A stretch of DNA of 59,782 bases from UBA1424 sp041654095 (GTDB taxonomy: Bacteria > Bacillota_I > Bacilli_A > RFN20 > CAG-826): positions 1 to 59,782 of the forward strand of contig JBAZED010000009.1 of NCBI GenBank assembly GCA_041654095.1, written 5' to 3'. The notes under the pieces are model-generated. The model had not been told where the DNA came from. It ran no database searches and saw only the letters and a program-made list of their open reading frames with translations. A program made the position numbers and the translations under genes. Positions 1-8,310 of the stretch are shown here, one piece after another (positions within the stretch are counted from its first letter, which is position 1; every line of letters starts with the position of its first letter).

Positions 1-13
1 GTATTCAGTTCTC

Positions 14-30
14 AGAGAACATAGTTCTCT
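14..30 (+). repeat. 7-bp inverted repeat in 23S-5S spacer
   Basis: AGAGAAC (14-20), a three-base loop and GTTCTCT (24-30) form a perfect hairpin just before the 5S gene. It is probably part of an rRNA processing stem; no T-run follows, so a terminator is unlikely. Confidence 0.5.
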
Positions 31-37
31 AGAAAAA

Positions 38-148
38 GTCTGGTGGCGATGGCGCGGTGGACACACCTGTTCCCATCTCGAACACAGAAGTTAAGCACCG
101 TAGTGGCGAAGGTATCCGGTTTCCGGGAAGAATAGCGAGCCGCCGGGC
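38..148 (+). rRNA. rrf: 5S ribosomal RNA
   Basis: This is the 5S rRNA of the large ribosomal subunit. The boundaries come from the terminal helix: bases 38-47 pair with 139-148 over ten positions, with G-U wobbles. The interior has the usual 5S segments, including the CATCTCGAACACAGAAGTTA stretch. The length of 111 nt is normal for this branch. The terminal helix is followed directly by a T-rich run (149-159), so the same helix plausibly serves as the transcription terminator of the upstream 16S-23S-5S operon, which lies outside the window. Confidence 0.95.
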
Positions 149-177
149 TTTTTCTTTTTATTGACAAAATATTTTTA

Positions 178-183
178 TATAAT
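178..183 (+). promoter_or_regulatory. -10 box; predicted leaderless start for the gene at 190
   Basis: A perfect TATAAT ends exactly 7 nt before the A of the ATG at 190, so predicted +1 coincides with the start codon. No Shine-Dalgarno sequence is present. No good -35 lies at 17 bp; the nearby TTGACA (161-166) is only 11 bp away. Confidence 0.5.
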
Positions 184-189
184 AAAAGA

Positions 190-1392
190 ATGAATAAAAT
201 CAATGTCATCGCGCTGAGATCACCGCTGAGTGAAAATCACGAAATACTCAATCAAGAGCGGGGCGCATTTCTCGATTCTCTGTCGCATCTTTTGAACGTC
301 GAATTCGCCTTTGGAGAAATTACTCCAATTAGTGTTTTTTTGATTGAGACAGGCGGCACTGAAGAAGAATTTATAAAGTGTTATCAAAACTATCGTCCGC
401 CCTATTATTTGCTGACGACCAAGCGTCGCAATTCGCTGCCGGCCGCCCTTGAAATTGGAGCCTATTTGAGCAATCGCAATTTGCCCTATAAAATCATGCA
501 CGGGACGGGCGCGATCATCGCTCAGGAACTCCGGCGAATCATCCTTTCTTTTCAAGATAAGGAAATGCCTTCCTTTCGTTTCGGGGTCATCGGAAAACCG
601 TCTGACTGGCTCATCGCCTCCGATGTCGATCGCTTCTATGCTGAGCAAAAGTACCACATTTTATTTATCGATGTCGATTACGAAGAATTTTTAGCCGAGA
701 TTAATCAAAAAACATATGAATCGAGCGATGTTACTGCAAAAATCAGACAAAAAGCTGCAAATAACAAATATTTGGATGGTGCGCTTCATATTTATGGAGC
801 TCTGAAAAGGCTCGTAAAGAAGCATGATTTACACGGTTTTAGCATCCGCTGCTTCGATTTGCTCGGTTCGTACCATAACACGGCTTGCCTTGCGCTCGCT
901 CTTATAAATAGTGAAGGAATCAACGCGGGTTGCGAAGGCGATCTTCCTATTTTGGTGGGTATGCATCTTATTCGTCAATGCCTTGCTCAAGCCTCCTTTC
1001 AAGCTAATCCCAGCAGCATTGATCTCGAAGCAAAAACGATCACTTTTGCGCATTGCACCGTCCCGTTTTCGATGTGCCCAAAAAGCGAATTTCTCACTCA
1101 TTTTGAATCTGGCCTAGGCATCGGAATTCGCGGGCAGATGAAGACCGGTCCTTGCACGGTTTTTCGGCTATCGGCCAACCTTCGAAAAGCCTTCATCGCC
1201 GAGGGTGAGATAGTCGCTAATCTTTCGCGCGACGACTTGTGCCGGACGCAGATTGTCATCAAGATCGATAATGGTCTTGACAAGCTCTTGTCATCGCCGC
1301 TCGGCAATCACCATCTCATCATCTATGGCCATCACTCAAAAGCTCTCCTTGCGACTCTCACGAGCCTCGATGCCAATCTCAAACTCATTTGA
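190..1392 (+). CDS. L-fucose isomerase-like protein
   Basis: A 400-residue soluble protein resembling the L-fucose/L-arabinose isomerase superfamily. The clearest region is about residues 230-300, with GCEGDLPILVGMHLIRQ and TITFAHCTVPFSM. In this fold, Glu and His residues of that region bind the Mn ion that drives aldose-ketose isomerisation. It is shorter than true FucI (about 590 residues), so it belongs to the family's short, mostly uncharacterised members; the substrate cannot be told. It stands alone between the 5S gene and the Asp23 operon, with its own -10 box directly before the ATG and no ribosome binding site. No kinase, aldolase or transporter for fucose is nearby. It ends in TGA. 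Confidence 0.6.
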   Translation: MNKINVIALRSPLSENHEILNQERGAFLDSLSHLLNVEFAFGEITPISVFLIETGGTEEEFIKCYQNYRPPYYLLTTKRRNSLPAALEIGAYLSNRNLPYKIMHGTGAIIAQELRRIILSFQDKEMPSFRFGVIGKPSDWLIASDVDRFYAEQKYHILFIDVDYEEFLAEINQKTYESSDVTAKIRQKAANNKYLDGALHIYGALKRLVKKHDLHGFSIRCFDLLGSYHNTACLALALINSEGINAGCEGDLPILVGMHLIRQCLAQASFQANPSSIDLEAKTITFAHCTVPFSMCPKSEFLTHFESGLGIGIRGQMKTGPCTVFRLSANLRKAFIAEGEIVANLSRDDLCRTQIVIKIDNGLDKLLSSPLGNHHLIIYGHHSKALLATLTSLDANLKLI

Positions 1393-1441
1393 GAATCTCC
1401 GGTAAATGATCTATACTATTCGGTGCGTCGAGATATATGAC

Positions 1442-1470
1442 TTGGAATTAATTATTACATGTGATATATT
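1442..1470 (+). promoter_or_regulatory. Promoter of the Asp23-fakA operon
   Basis: TTGGAA (1442-1447), 17-bp spacer, TATATT (1465-1470). Predicted +1 is about 1477, inside the palindrome at 1476-1493. Confidence 0.6.
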
Positions 1471-1475
1471 TCTAA

Positions 1476-1493
1476 AAAGGTAATATTACCTTT
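1476..1493 (+). promoter_or_regulatory. 18-bp perfect palindrome, probable operator
   Basis: AAAGGTAATATTACCTTT is a perfect palindrome with no spacer. It covers the predicted transcription start and ends 12 bp before the ATG of the Asp23 gene. Position and perfect symmetry suggest a repressor site. In RNA it could only form a hairpin with a strained loop and no T-run follows, so a terminator is less likely. I do not recognise the cognate regulator. Confidence 0.55.
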
Positions 1494-1505
1494 AGCCACA
1501 AAAAC

Positions 1506-1865
1506 ATGACAATTGATAAATCTACGCCCTATGGCGACATAAATATATCCATCGAAGCCATCGCGACCATCGCCGGAAATGCGGCCAGCGAATGCTATGG
1601 TGTCGTCGGCTTGGCCAGCAAGTCTTCAATCCGCGAGAATATCGCGGAACTTTTAAAATCGGACGCTTACGCAAAGGGCGTCAACGTTTTAAAATCGAAA
1701 GATGCTTATGAAGTCGATGTCTATATCGTCGTCGCCTATGGAGTCAAGATTACCGAAATCGTCTCGCAAGTCCAGAAAAAAATTAAATATGTTTTAGAAA
1801 AAACGTTTGATTTGAATTTCAAGGCGATTAATGTCTATGTCCAGAGTTTGAAAAACATTAATTAA
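1506..1865 (+). CDS. Asp23/Gls24 family envelope stress protein (YloU-like)
   Basis: A 119-residue protein of the Asp23/Gls24 family, small cytoplasmic proteins tied to envelope stress in Firmicutes. The family pattern is visible in ISIEAIATIAGNAASECYGV near the N terminus and in the middle stretch VDVYIVVAYGVKITEIVSQV. The length is typical. It is followed after 15 bp by fakA, the same pairing as yloU-yloV in Bacillus subtilis, so the two are probably co-transcribed. An unusual palindrome covers its predicted transcription start. No clear Shine-Dalgarno sequence precedes the ATG. Confidence 0.88.
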   Translation: MTIDKSTPYGDINISIEAIATIAGNAASECYGVVGLASKSSIRENIAELLKSDAYAKGVNVLKSKDAYEVDVYIVVAYGVKITEIVSQVQKKIKYVLEKTFDLNFKAINVYVQSLKNIN

Positions 1866-1880
1866 CGGGAAATTTGCACA

Positions 1881-3539
1881 ATGAAAAATATCGATGGCCA
1901 AATGCTAAAACAAATGATTATCTCGGCGACGAATAATCTTTTTAACCACTATCCGGAAATCGACTCCTTAAACGTCTTCCCGGTCCCTGATGGCGACACG
2001 GGTATGAATATGAATTTGACGATGTCATCGGGTATGAAGGAAATCCAAAATCGCAACGACACCGATGTCCATACCATCGCCGTCGCTTTCTCAAAAGGTT
2101 TGTTGATGGGTGCCCGCGGAAATTCGGGTGTTATCACCAGCCAGATATTCCGGGGCTTTTCACAATCTTTGGAAGGCAAGAAAACGCTTAATGCCCTCGA
2201 TTTAGCCGAAGCTTTTGTCAACGGCAGCGAAGTGGCTTATAAAGCGGTTATCAGGCCGGTTGAAGGCACGATTTTGACCGTCGTTCGCGAGTCTTCAAAA
2301 GCCATGCTGACTTACGCCAATCACGACATGACCATCGAAAAGGCTTTTGCCTTTCTCTTAGCGGAAGCCAAGGCTTCCTTGCAGAGGACGCCGGAACTAC
2401 TCCCGATTCTTAAAGAGGTCGGGGTTGTCGATAGCGGCGGGTATGGTCTGGTGACCATTCTCGAAGGGATGGAAAGAGCTTTGCTCGGTGATGTCGTCGA
2501 AAAATCGCAAGCGACCGTCTTTGAAGAGAGGATGCCGGCGCCGGAGTTTAAAGGCGAGAAGAGCAGCGATGAATTTGGTTACTGCACCGAATTTGTCATG
2601 CGCCTCGGCCCCGATGCCGTTAAAAAACCTTTTGTCGAAAAGCGCTTCATCGGCGTTTTGAATAGCCATGGCAATTCCCTGGTCGTCGTCCGCGATGACG
2701 ACATCGTCAAAGTTCACGTTCACACCCTCGAACCAGGCGGTATTTTGAACTACGCGCAAAATTTCGGTGAATTCGTCACTTTAAAAATCGAAAATATGAC
2801 CGAGCAGCACAGCCATTTGGATATTGGTGTCGAGGTCGATGAACGCTGTAAAGCCCCCGAAGAAGAACAGCCGATGAAAGAATATGCGCTCATCGCCGTC
2901 AGCTCGGGTCAAGGCCTCAATCAGATGTTTTCCGATATTGGCGTCGATTATATCGTCAGCGGCGGTCAGACCATGAATCCGGCAACCGAAGATTTTTTGA
3001 CGGCCATTAAAAAAGTCAATGCTCACAATGTATACATCCTGCCGAACAACTCGAATATCGTCATGACCGCTTCGCAAGCGTGCGATGTCGTTGAAGGCGA
3101 GACCATCGCCCGTGTGATTCCCAGCAAAACGATTCCTCAAGGAATCGTAGCTGCGATGATGTTCAATCCTGATCTCGATCCCGAAGAAAATTTCAAAGAG
3201 ATGAAGGCCGCCCTTAAAAACGTCGTTTCAGGCTCGGTGACCTATTCGATTAAGGATACCGATATCGAAGGTATTCACGTCACCAAAGGCCACTACATGG
3301 GTTTCCGCAACAAATCGATTGTCGTCTGTATGAAAGACAAGATTGAAGCCCTTCATCATCTAGTGGCGTCGATGATCGACGAGAGCTCGGCGATATTGAC
3401 GGTCATCCTCGGCGAAGATATCACAGATGCTGAAGAGTCGCAATTAAGCGAGGGCCTGTTCGAAAAATATCCGGAGCTCGAAATCGATGTCAAGCGCGGC
3501 GAACAGCCCGTCTACTCCTTCCTCGTCGGTGTCGAATAA
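1881..3539 (+). CDS. fakA: Fatty acid kinase subunit FakA (DAK-domain, YloV-like)
   Basis: A 552-residue homologue of FakA/YloV, the ATP-binding subunit that phosphorylates fatty acids held by a FakB (DegV-family) protein, making acyl-phosphate for PlsX/PlsY. The N-terminal DhaL-type kinase domain carries NVFPVPDGDTGMNMNLTMSS (about residues 31-50), with the Asp residues that bind Mg-ATP, and GARGNSGVITSQIFRG. The middle and C-terminal DAK1-like/EDD-related region holds SGGQTMNPATEDFL. Size matches the family (about 550). It sits 15 bp after the Asp23 gene; plsX, which uses acyl-phosphate, is two genes downstream. No FakB is in the window. Confidence 0.9.
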   Translation: MKNIDGQMLKQMIISATNNLFNHYPEIDSLNVFPVPDGDTGMNMNLTMSSGMKEIQNRNDTDVHTIAVAFSKGLLMGARGNSGVITSQIFRGFSQSLEGKKTLNALDLAEAFVNGSEVAYKAVIRPVEGTILTVVRESSKAMLTYANHDMTIEKAFAFLLAEAKASLQRTPELLPILKEVGVVDSGGYGLVTILEGMERALLGDVVEKSQATVFEERMPAPEFKGEKSSDEFGYCTEFVMRLGPDAVKKPFVEKRFIGVLNSHGNSLVVVRDDDIVKVHVHTLEPGGILNYAQNFGEFVTLKIENMTEQHSHLDIGVEVDERCKAPEEEQPMKEYALIAVSSGQGLNQMFSDIGVDYIVSGGQTMNPATEDFLTAIKKVNAHNVYILPNNSNIVMTASQACDVVEGETIARVIPSKTIPQGIVAAMMFNPDLDPEENFKEMKAALKNVVSGSVTYSIKDTDIEGIHVTKGHYMGFRNKSIVVCMKDKIEALHHLVASMIDESSAILTVILGEDITDAEESQLSEGLFEKYPELEIDVKRGEQPVYSFLVGVE

Positions 3540-3546
3540 ACAAATT

Positions 3547-3570
3547 AAGACCAGAAAATGGTCTTTTTTT
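3547..3570 (+). terminator. Terminator after fakA
   Basis: AAGACCA, a five-base loop, TGGTCTT and a seven-T run. The recG -35 box begins inside the T-run. Confidence 0.85.
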
Positions 3571-3597
3571 GATAAGCATTCATGGATTTGCTAAAAT
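3569..3597 (+). promoter_or_regulatory. recG promoter, predicted leaderless
   Basis: TTGATA (3569-3574), exactly 17 bp, TAAAAT (3592-3597), then six bases and the ATG at 3604. Predicted +1 is the A of the start codon. No Shine-Dalgarno sequence is present. Confidence 0.65.
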
Positions 3598-3603
3598 TAG
3601 GCT

Positions 3604-5601
3604 ATGAAATTTTCGAAGTCTCCCAATATCAATAAAGCTCTTTACGACATGGGTTTATACACTTATGAAGACATCATTTTTCACCTCCCTCGGAAATACG
3701 ATAATCTCGAGCCGACTCGCGAAGATAACCTCCGCGACAAAGAACGGGTGGTCTTCTTGGGAAAAGTTACAAAACCACCCGTCAATTCCCGCTTCAGCCG
3801 TGCACAAGTCACGCGCTTTTCGTTTACGACTCTTCACGGCAAGACGTTTGCTGTCGAAGCTTGGAATCGCCCATATCTGACGAAGATGATCTCTGAGGAG
3901 AGCATCTACACTCTCGTCGCCAACTACGACTATTACAAGAACAAGTTGAATATGATGAACCTGACAAAAGGCGAACCGCCCCAAGGCGATTATTTGCGCC
4001 CTGTCTACACCCTTCCGATGGCCTTGACCAATTATCAGTTCGCGCGCCTCGTCGAGAAAGCCTTTCTCAATAAAGAGGCGGCGATTACGAGCGATGTCCC
4101 AGCTGACTTACAAGAAAAATATCGATTGCTCGATATTGAACAAGCCTTAAGGCTTGTCCATCGCCCATTTTCATTGAAGGACATCTATGAAGGACTCCGC
4201 GTTTTAAAATATGAAGAATGCCTTTTGTTCTCCTTAAAAACGCAGATTATCCGCAGCCAGAACAAAGAGTTGATCAAGAACGAAAAACAATTCATCGACC
4301 GCGACAAGCTTAAAGCCTTCATTCGCTCTCTATCTTATAAACTGACCAACGACCAAATTCAATCAGTCGCCGAAATGGTCAGAGATATGGATGCCAGGAG
4401 CTTGATGTACCGCCTTTTGCAAGGTGATGTCGGAACGGGTAAAACCCTCGTCGCGGCCATCGGTTTTTATGCCAACTTCCTCCGCAATGACCAAGGAGCT
4501 CTCATGGCTCCGACCGACGCTTTGGCGCGGCAGCATTTCAAGACTCTTCGCGAGTTGTTCAAAGGCACGCCGATGCGCATCGCCCTCTTGTTGGGCGCCA
4601 CGCCGAAAAAAGAGCGTTTCCAAATTAACATGGGACTCATCAATCACAAGATCGATCTCGTCGTGGGAACGCACGCTTTGTTCTCGGAAGACGTCAATTT
4701 TTCATCACTTGGCTTAGCGGTTATTGATGAGCAGCATCGCTTTGGTGTCAACCAGCGCCTCCTCCTCGCTTCAAAAGGCGAGCATGCCGACCTCCTCTTG
4801 ATGTCGGCGACTCCCATTCCGCGCACCCTTGCCCTCACCCTATATGGCGATCTCGATGTTTCGACTTTGACGGAATTTCCATTTTCAAAACGCGATATCA
4901 CGACGCGAATCGTCACCAGTCGCGACGCGAATATTCGCCAGACCATTAAGGAAGCTCTCGACAAAGGCAAACGCATCTATGTCGTGGCCCCCGTCATCGA
5001 CTATAGCGAAAGCGGTCTCGTCTCGGTCGAAGAGCTCTTTAAACAATATGAAAAACTCTATCCCGGACTCGTGAGCCTCTTGCATGGGCAAATGGGCATT
5101 GAAGACAAAAACTATGCATTAAGCCAGTTTTTTAACGGGAAAACACCGATCATTGTTTCGACGAGCGTCATCGAAGTCGGCATCGATGTCAGAGAAGCAT
5201 CGGTCATGATTATCTACGCACCTTCCTCCTTTGGCTTAGCTAGTCTCCATCAGTTGCGGGGAAGAATCGGACGCGATGGACAAGGCGCGACTTGCCTCTT
5301 GGTTTACGATGGCGAAGACGAAGACGAAAAGGACAAACTCAATGTCCTCGTCACATCAAACGATGGTTTCTTTATCGCCGAGGAAGATTTGAGAAGGCGC
5401 GGACCGGGCGAGTTGAGCGGCTTTCGCCAGTCCGGTATCGCCAGTTTTGAATTCGTAAATCTCGTCGACGATTTCAAAATGTTCGAATACGCCCGAAATG
5501 ACGCGAGAGCCATCTTGGCTCAGGAATTCGCTTCCCAAAATCGGCGCATTATCGCTCGCGCCAAGAAAGAGATTGCCCTCGCCAAATTCACCAACGTCTA
5601 G
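3604..5601 (+). CDS. recG: ATP-dependent DNA helicase RecG
   Basis: A 665-residue RecG, the helicase that reverses stalled forks and branch-migrates recombination intermediates. It has an N-terminal wedge/OB region (about 1-200), Walker A GDVGTGKTLVAA near residue 275, and a DEQH box (VIDEQHRFGVNQR) near 375. Motif III is MSATPIPRTLALTLYGD. Helicase motifs V and VI follow (STSVIEVGIDVREAS and HQLRGRIGRDGQ), then the RecG C-terminal signature with RRRGPGELSGFRQSG. Length is normal. The start is set by the leaderless promoter and by good alignment of the first residues. It stands alone between fakA and plsX, as in Bacilli. Confidence 0.96.
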   Translation: MKFSKSPNINKALYDMGLYTYEDIIFHLPRKYDNLEPTREDNLRDKERVVFLGKVTKPPVNSRFSRAQVTRFSFTTLHGKTFAVEAWNRPYLTKMISEESIYTLVANYDYYKNKLNMMNLTKGEPPQGDYLRPVYTLPMALTNYQFARLVEKAFLNKEAAITSDVPADLQEKYRLLDIEQALRLVHRPFSLKDIYEGLRVLKYEECLLFSLKTQIIRSQNKELIKNEKQFIDRDKLKAFIRSLSYKLTNDQIQSVAEMVRDMDARSLMYRLLQGDVGTGKTLVAAIGFYANFLRNDQGALMAPTDALARQHFKTLRELFKGTPMRIALLLGATPKKERFQINMGLINHKIDLVVGTHALFSEDVNFSSLGLAVIDEQHRFGVNQRLLLASKGEHADLLLMSATPIPRTLALTLYGDLDVSTLTEFPFSKRDITTRIVTSRDANIRQTIKEALDKGKRIYVVAPVIDYSESGLVSVEELFKQYEKLYPGLVSLLHGQMGIEDKNYALSQFFNGKTPIIVSTSVIEVGIDVREASVMIIYAPSSFGLASLHQLRGRIGRDGQGATCLLVYDGEDEDEKDKLNVLVTSNDGFFIAEEDLRRRGPGELSGFRQSGIASFEFVNLVDDFKMFEYARNDARAILAQEFASQNRRIIARAKKEIALAKFTNV

Positions 5602-5610
5602 AGCTTACTT

Positions 5611-5636
5611 CATCGTTTCTATTTAGATAAACGATG
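5611..5636 (+). other. Hairpin between recG and plsX
   Basis: CATCGTTT (5611-5618) and AAACGATG (5629-5636) form an eight-base-pair stem with a ten-base loop. No T-run follows, so it may be a weak terminator or a processing hairpin. TAAAAT at 5645-5650 could be the plsX -10 box. Confidence 0.4.
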
Positions 5637-5669
5637 GACAATGATAAAATATCAAAGAAGGTAAAAACT

Positions 5670-6650
5670 ATGATAAAAATTGTTGTTGATATGATGGGTG
5701 GCGACTTAGGAAGTCGGGCCACCGTTGAAGGCGCGATCGCCTTTTTGAAAGACCATCCCGATGTCGAATTGACGGCCGTCGGAAAAATCGAAGAATTGAA
5801 ATTGCTCGAAGGCGTCGCCACCCTCGTCGACGCCCGCGATGTCTTGCCGATGCAAGCCGGTGTGCTGGATAGCATTCGCGCAAAAGGTGCGTCGATGTCC
5901 ATCGCCATCGATCAAGTCCTCGCTAATAACGCCGACGCCATCGTCTCGTCGGGGAGCACCGGGGCTTATTTAGGCGCCACCTCAATCCGCCTCAAAAAAA
6001 TTCCAGGCGTGTTGCGCCCAGCTCTGATCTCGCCTTTTCCCACCAAATCATTAGGCAAGCAAGTCGTCATTCTCGATATCGGCGCTTCGAATGAAAACTC
6101 ACCTCAGGAACTCGTCCAATTCGCTCTGATGGGCAAGCTCTACTCGCAAAGTGTTCTTGATGTCCAAGAACCGAAAGTCTACCTTTTATCGAATGGATCC
6201 GAACCCGAAAAAGGTTCGCCGGAATCGAAAGAAGCCTATCTGTTGCTGGCGGGTAATTTTGAAGGGTTTATGGGTAACATCGAGGCCCGAGAGGCGTTGA
6301 ATGGCTCGGCCGATGTCATCGTCACCGATGGTTTCACCGGCAATATTTTTCTGAAGTCCGTCGAAGGGCTGGCCAAGATGATGTCGGTCATGATCAAGGA
6401 CGCTTTTAAACGGAATGCGCTTTCGAAAGTCGGATACCTCCTCTCTAAAAAAGGCTTTAAAAAGATGTCTGAAGCGATGAATTACAAAAATTACGGAGGG
6501 GCGATGTTTTTAGGACTTAGCAAAGTGGCGGTCAAGGCCCATGGCTCCAGCGACGGTTTAGCCTTCATGCACGCTTTGCGCGTCGCCTATCGCCTGGCGA
6601 AAGCCCAAGTCCCCTCGCTCATTGAAAAAGGAATCAACCACCATGCATAG
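5670..6650 (+). CDS. plsX: Phosphate acyltransferase PlsX
   Basis: A 326-residue PlsX, which interconverts acyl-ACP and acyl-phosphate at the membrane surface to feed phospholipid synthesis. The start MIKIVVDMMGGDLGSRATVE is canonical. Other family marks are VSSGSTGAYLGA, ILDIGASNENSPQELVQFA and VTDGFTGNIFLKSVEG. The ATG at 5670 is preferred over an upstream in-frame ATG because AGAAGGT lies 7 bp upstream and the family begins here. Its 3' end overlaps rnc by 8 bp. The usual fabD-fabG-acpP genes between plsX and rnc are absent. With fakA upstream this suggests phospholipid synthesis fed largely by scavenged fatty acids, unless FAS II genes lie elsewhere. Confidence 0.94.
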   Translation: MIKIVVDMMGGDLGSRATVEGAIAFLKDHPDVELTAVGKIEELKLLEGVATLVDARDVLPMQAGVLDSIRAKGASMSIAIDQVLANNADAIVSSGSTGAYLGATSIRLKKIPGVLRPALISPFPTKSLGKQVVILDIGASNENSPQELVQFALMGKLYSQSVLDVQEPKVYLLSNGSEPEKGSPESKEAYLLLAGNFEGFMGNIEAREALNGSADVIVTDGFTGNIFLKSVEGLAKMMSVMIKDAFKRNALSKVGYLLSKKGFKKMSEAMNYKNYGGAMFLGLSKVAVKAHGSSDGLAFMHALRVAYRLAKAQVPSLIEKGINHHA

Positions 6651-7332
6651 ATTATCAACATTATTACGTTATTTTCGCATCAAGCCCAAAGAGATGCGCC
6701 CATATGAATTAGCCTTTACGCACCCCTCTTATAATCTGGATGCCAAAAGCTGCCATGAAGATTATGAGCGATTGGAATTTTTAGGCGATTCGATCTTGGG
6801 CGCTTCAGTTGCCGATCTTGCCTTTAGAGCGCACCCTGATGCCGACCAAGGCTTTCTTACAAAACTCAGAAGTTCATTGGTTAACACGAAGGCTCTAGCG
6901 CGCTACGCGACCTATCACCACCTCGCCGACTACATCGTCGTCGGCAATAGTTTCAGCGGGGATATCAGCAAGGCTGAGAAGACATTGGAAAACGTTTTTG
7001 AAGCCTTCATAGGTGCGGCCTATATCGATTTGGGCTTTAAATCTGCCTATGGCATCGTCAAGCGCATTTTCGAACGCGATATTCTAAATTATTCTCTCGA
7101 AAAGACCATCGACTATAAATCGCGCCTTCAAGAAGAGACACAACTTGAGCATCGTCGTTCGGTGACGTTCCGACAAGTCAGCGTCGACGGTCCGGCTCAC
7201 AAGCGCACCTACGAGATGGAAGTCGTCCTCGATGGGACCTTGGTTTTGGGTCGTGGCGTCGGCTCGAGTAAGAAAGCCGCTGAACAGGAAGCCGCCCGAA
7301 ACGCCCTTGAAAAGAGGGCGGGGAAGAAATAG
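6643..7332 (+). CDS. rnc: Ribonuclease III
   Basis: A 229-residue RNase III that cleaves double-stranded RNA in rRNA and mRNA maturation. The catalytic domain shows THPSYN, the signature ERLEFLGDSILG and the Mg-binding NVFEAFIGAAYID. The C-terminal dsRNA-binding domain begins near DYKSRLQEETQ and ends with GVGSSKKAAEQEAARNALE. Start at 6643 overlaps the plsX stop by 8 bp and gives the family length. The ftsY ATG follows the stop codon without a gap, so plsX-rnc-ftsY-ylxM-ffh looks like one operon. The smc gene commonly found between rnc and ftsY is missing here. Confidence 0.95.
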   Translation: MHRLSTLLRYFRIKPKEMRPYELAFTHPSYNLDAKSCHEDYERLEFLGDSILGASVADLAFRAHPDADQGFLTKLRSSLVNTKALARYATYHHLADYIVVGNSFSGDISKAEKTLENVFEAFIGAAYIDLGFKSAYGIVKRIFERDILNYSLEKTIDYKSRLQEETQLEHRRSVTFRQVSVDGPAHKRTYEMEVVLDGTLVLGRGVGSSKKAAEQEAARNALEKRAGKK

Positions 7333-8310
7333 ATGGGTCTCTTTTCTTGTTTAAAAGAAAAGTTCTCGAATAAAGCCGAGAAAACTTCTCAATATGTAGT
7401 GGGACTATCGAAATCCCGCCACCAATTTGCCGACCGCCTCAAGAGCTTGGCCAAGCGCTATCAACAAGTCAACGCCACCTACTTTGAAGAATTAGAAACG
7501 ATTTTAATCGAAGCTGATGTCGGTATCGCCTTGACGATTCGCACGATTGAGAATTTATTGAATGCGGCCAAAGAACAAAAAATTGCTGAACCCGCAACGA
7601 TCAACGAGCTGCTGGTCGATGCTCTGTTTGTGAACTACGCCACCAAAGGCGGCGATATCGAAAACGATCTGAGCTTTCGAAAAAGTGGGCCCACCGTTCT
7701 ATTAATGGTCGGCGTTAACGGCGTCGGCAAAACGACGACGATTGCCAAAATTGCCTATCGCTATCAAGCGCGGGGCAGGAAAGTGCTGTTGGCGGCTGGT
7801 GATACTTTTCGCGCCGGCGCCACCGAGCAGCTTCATGTCTGGGCCACGCGGTTAGGCTGCCCGATTATCACCGGCAGGGCAAATCAAGATCCCGCCAGCG
7901 TAGCTTATGAGGCAGCTCAACTCGCTAAAAAGGAGCAGATCGACCTTTTGATCGTCGATACGGCCGGCCGTCTGCAGACGAAATTGAATTTGATGGCTGA
8001 ACTCGGGAAAATCTCGCGCGTCCTCGCCAAAGAGATACTGGGTGCCCCTCATGAAACTTTTCTCGTCATCGATGCGACGACCGGACAAAACGGTGTCATT
8101 CAAGCCAAGGCTTTCAAAGAAGCGACGCCAGTTAGCGGTATCGTCATCACCAAAATGGATGGCACATCAAAGGGTGGAATCATCTTGGCGATTCGCGACG
8201 AACTCGAATTGCCGGTTCGTTTTATCGGCCTCGGCGAGAAGATGGATGACTTGCAAGAATTTGATCTCGATAAATATTTATATGGCCTCTGCCTTGGAGA
8301 AGAACGATGA
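7333..8310 (+). CDS. ftsY: Signal recognition particle receptor FtsY
   Basis: A 325-residue SRP receptor GTPase that docks ribosome-nascent chain-SRP complexes at the membrane. The NG domain shows the G1 loop GVNGVGKTTTIAKIA (about residue 127), the receptor motif GDTFRAGATEQL, G3 DTAGRLQ, G4 TKMDGTSKGG and the closing GLGEKMDDLQEFD. The N-terminal A domain is short, as in Firmicutes. It starts immediately after the rnc stop and overlaps ylxM by 4 bp (ATGA), so translation is probably coupled. Together with ylxM and ffh it forms a compact SRP operon. Confidence 0.96.
   Translation: MGLFSCLKEKFSNKAEKTSQYVVGLSKSRHQFADRLKSLAKRYQQVNATYFEELETILIEADVGIALTIRTIENLLNAAKEQKIAEPATINELLVDALFVNYATKGGDIENDLSFRKSGPTVLLMVGVNGVGKTTTIAKIAYRYQARGRKVLLAAGDTFRAGATEQLHVWATRLGCPIITGRANQDPASVAYEAAQLAKKEQIDLLIVDTAGRLQTKLNLMAELGKISRVLAKEILGAPHETFLVIDATTGQNGVIQAKAFKEATPVSGIVITKMDGTSKGGIILAIRDELELPVRFIGLGEKMDDLQEFDLDKYLYGLCLGEER

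Noticed and set aside
161..183. TTGACA and TATAAT before the first gene read as a standard promoter
   Set aside because: The spacer is only 11 bp, far from 17, so TTGACA is unlikely to be the partner of this -10 box. Only the -10 box is reported.
2397..3140. Long open frames on the opposite strand of fakA, recG, polC and other genes
   Set aside because: They are shadows of strong coding regions with biased codon use. They lack ribosome binding sites and recognisable domains.
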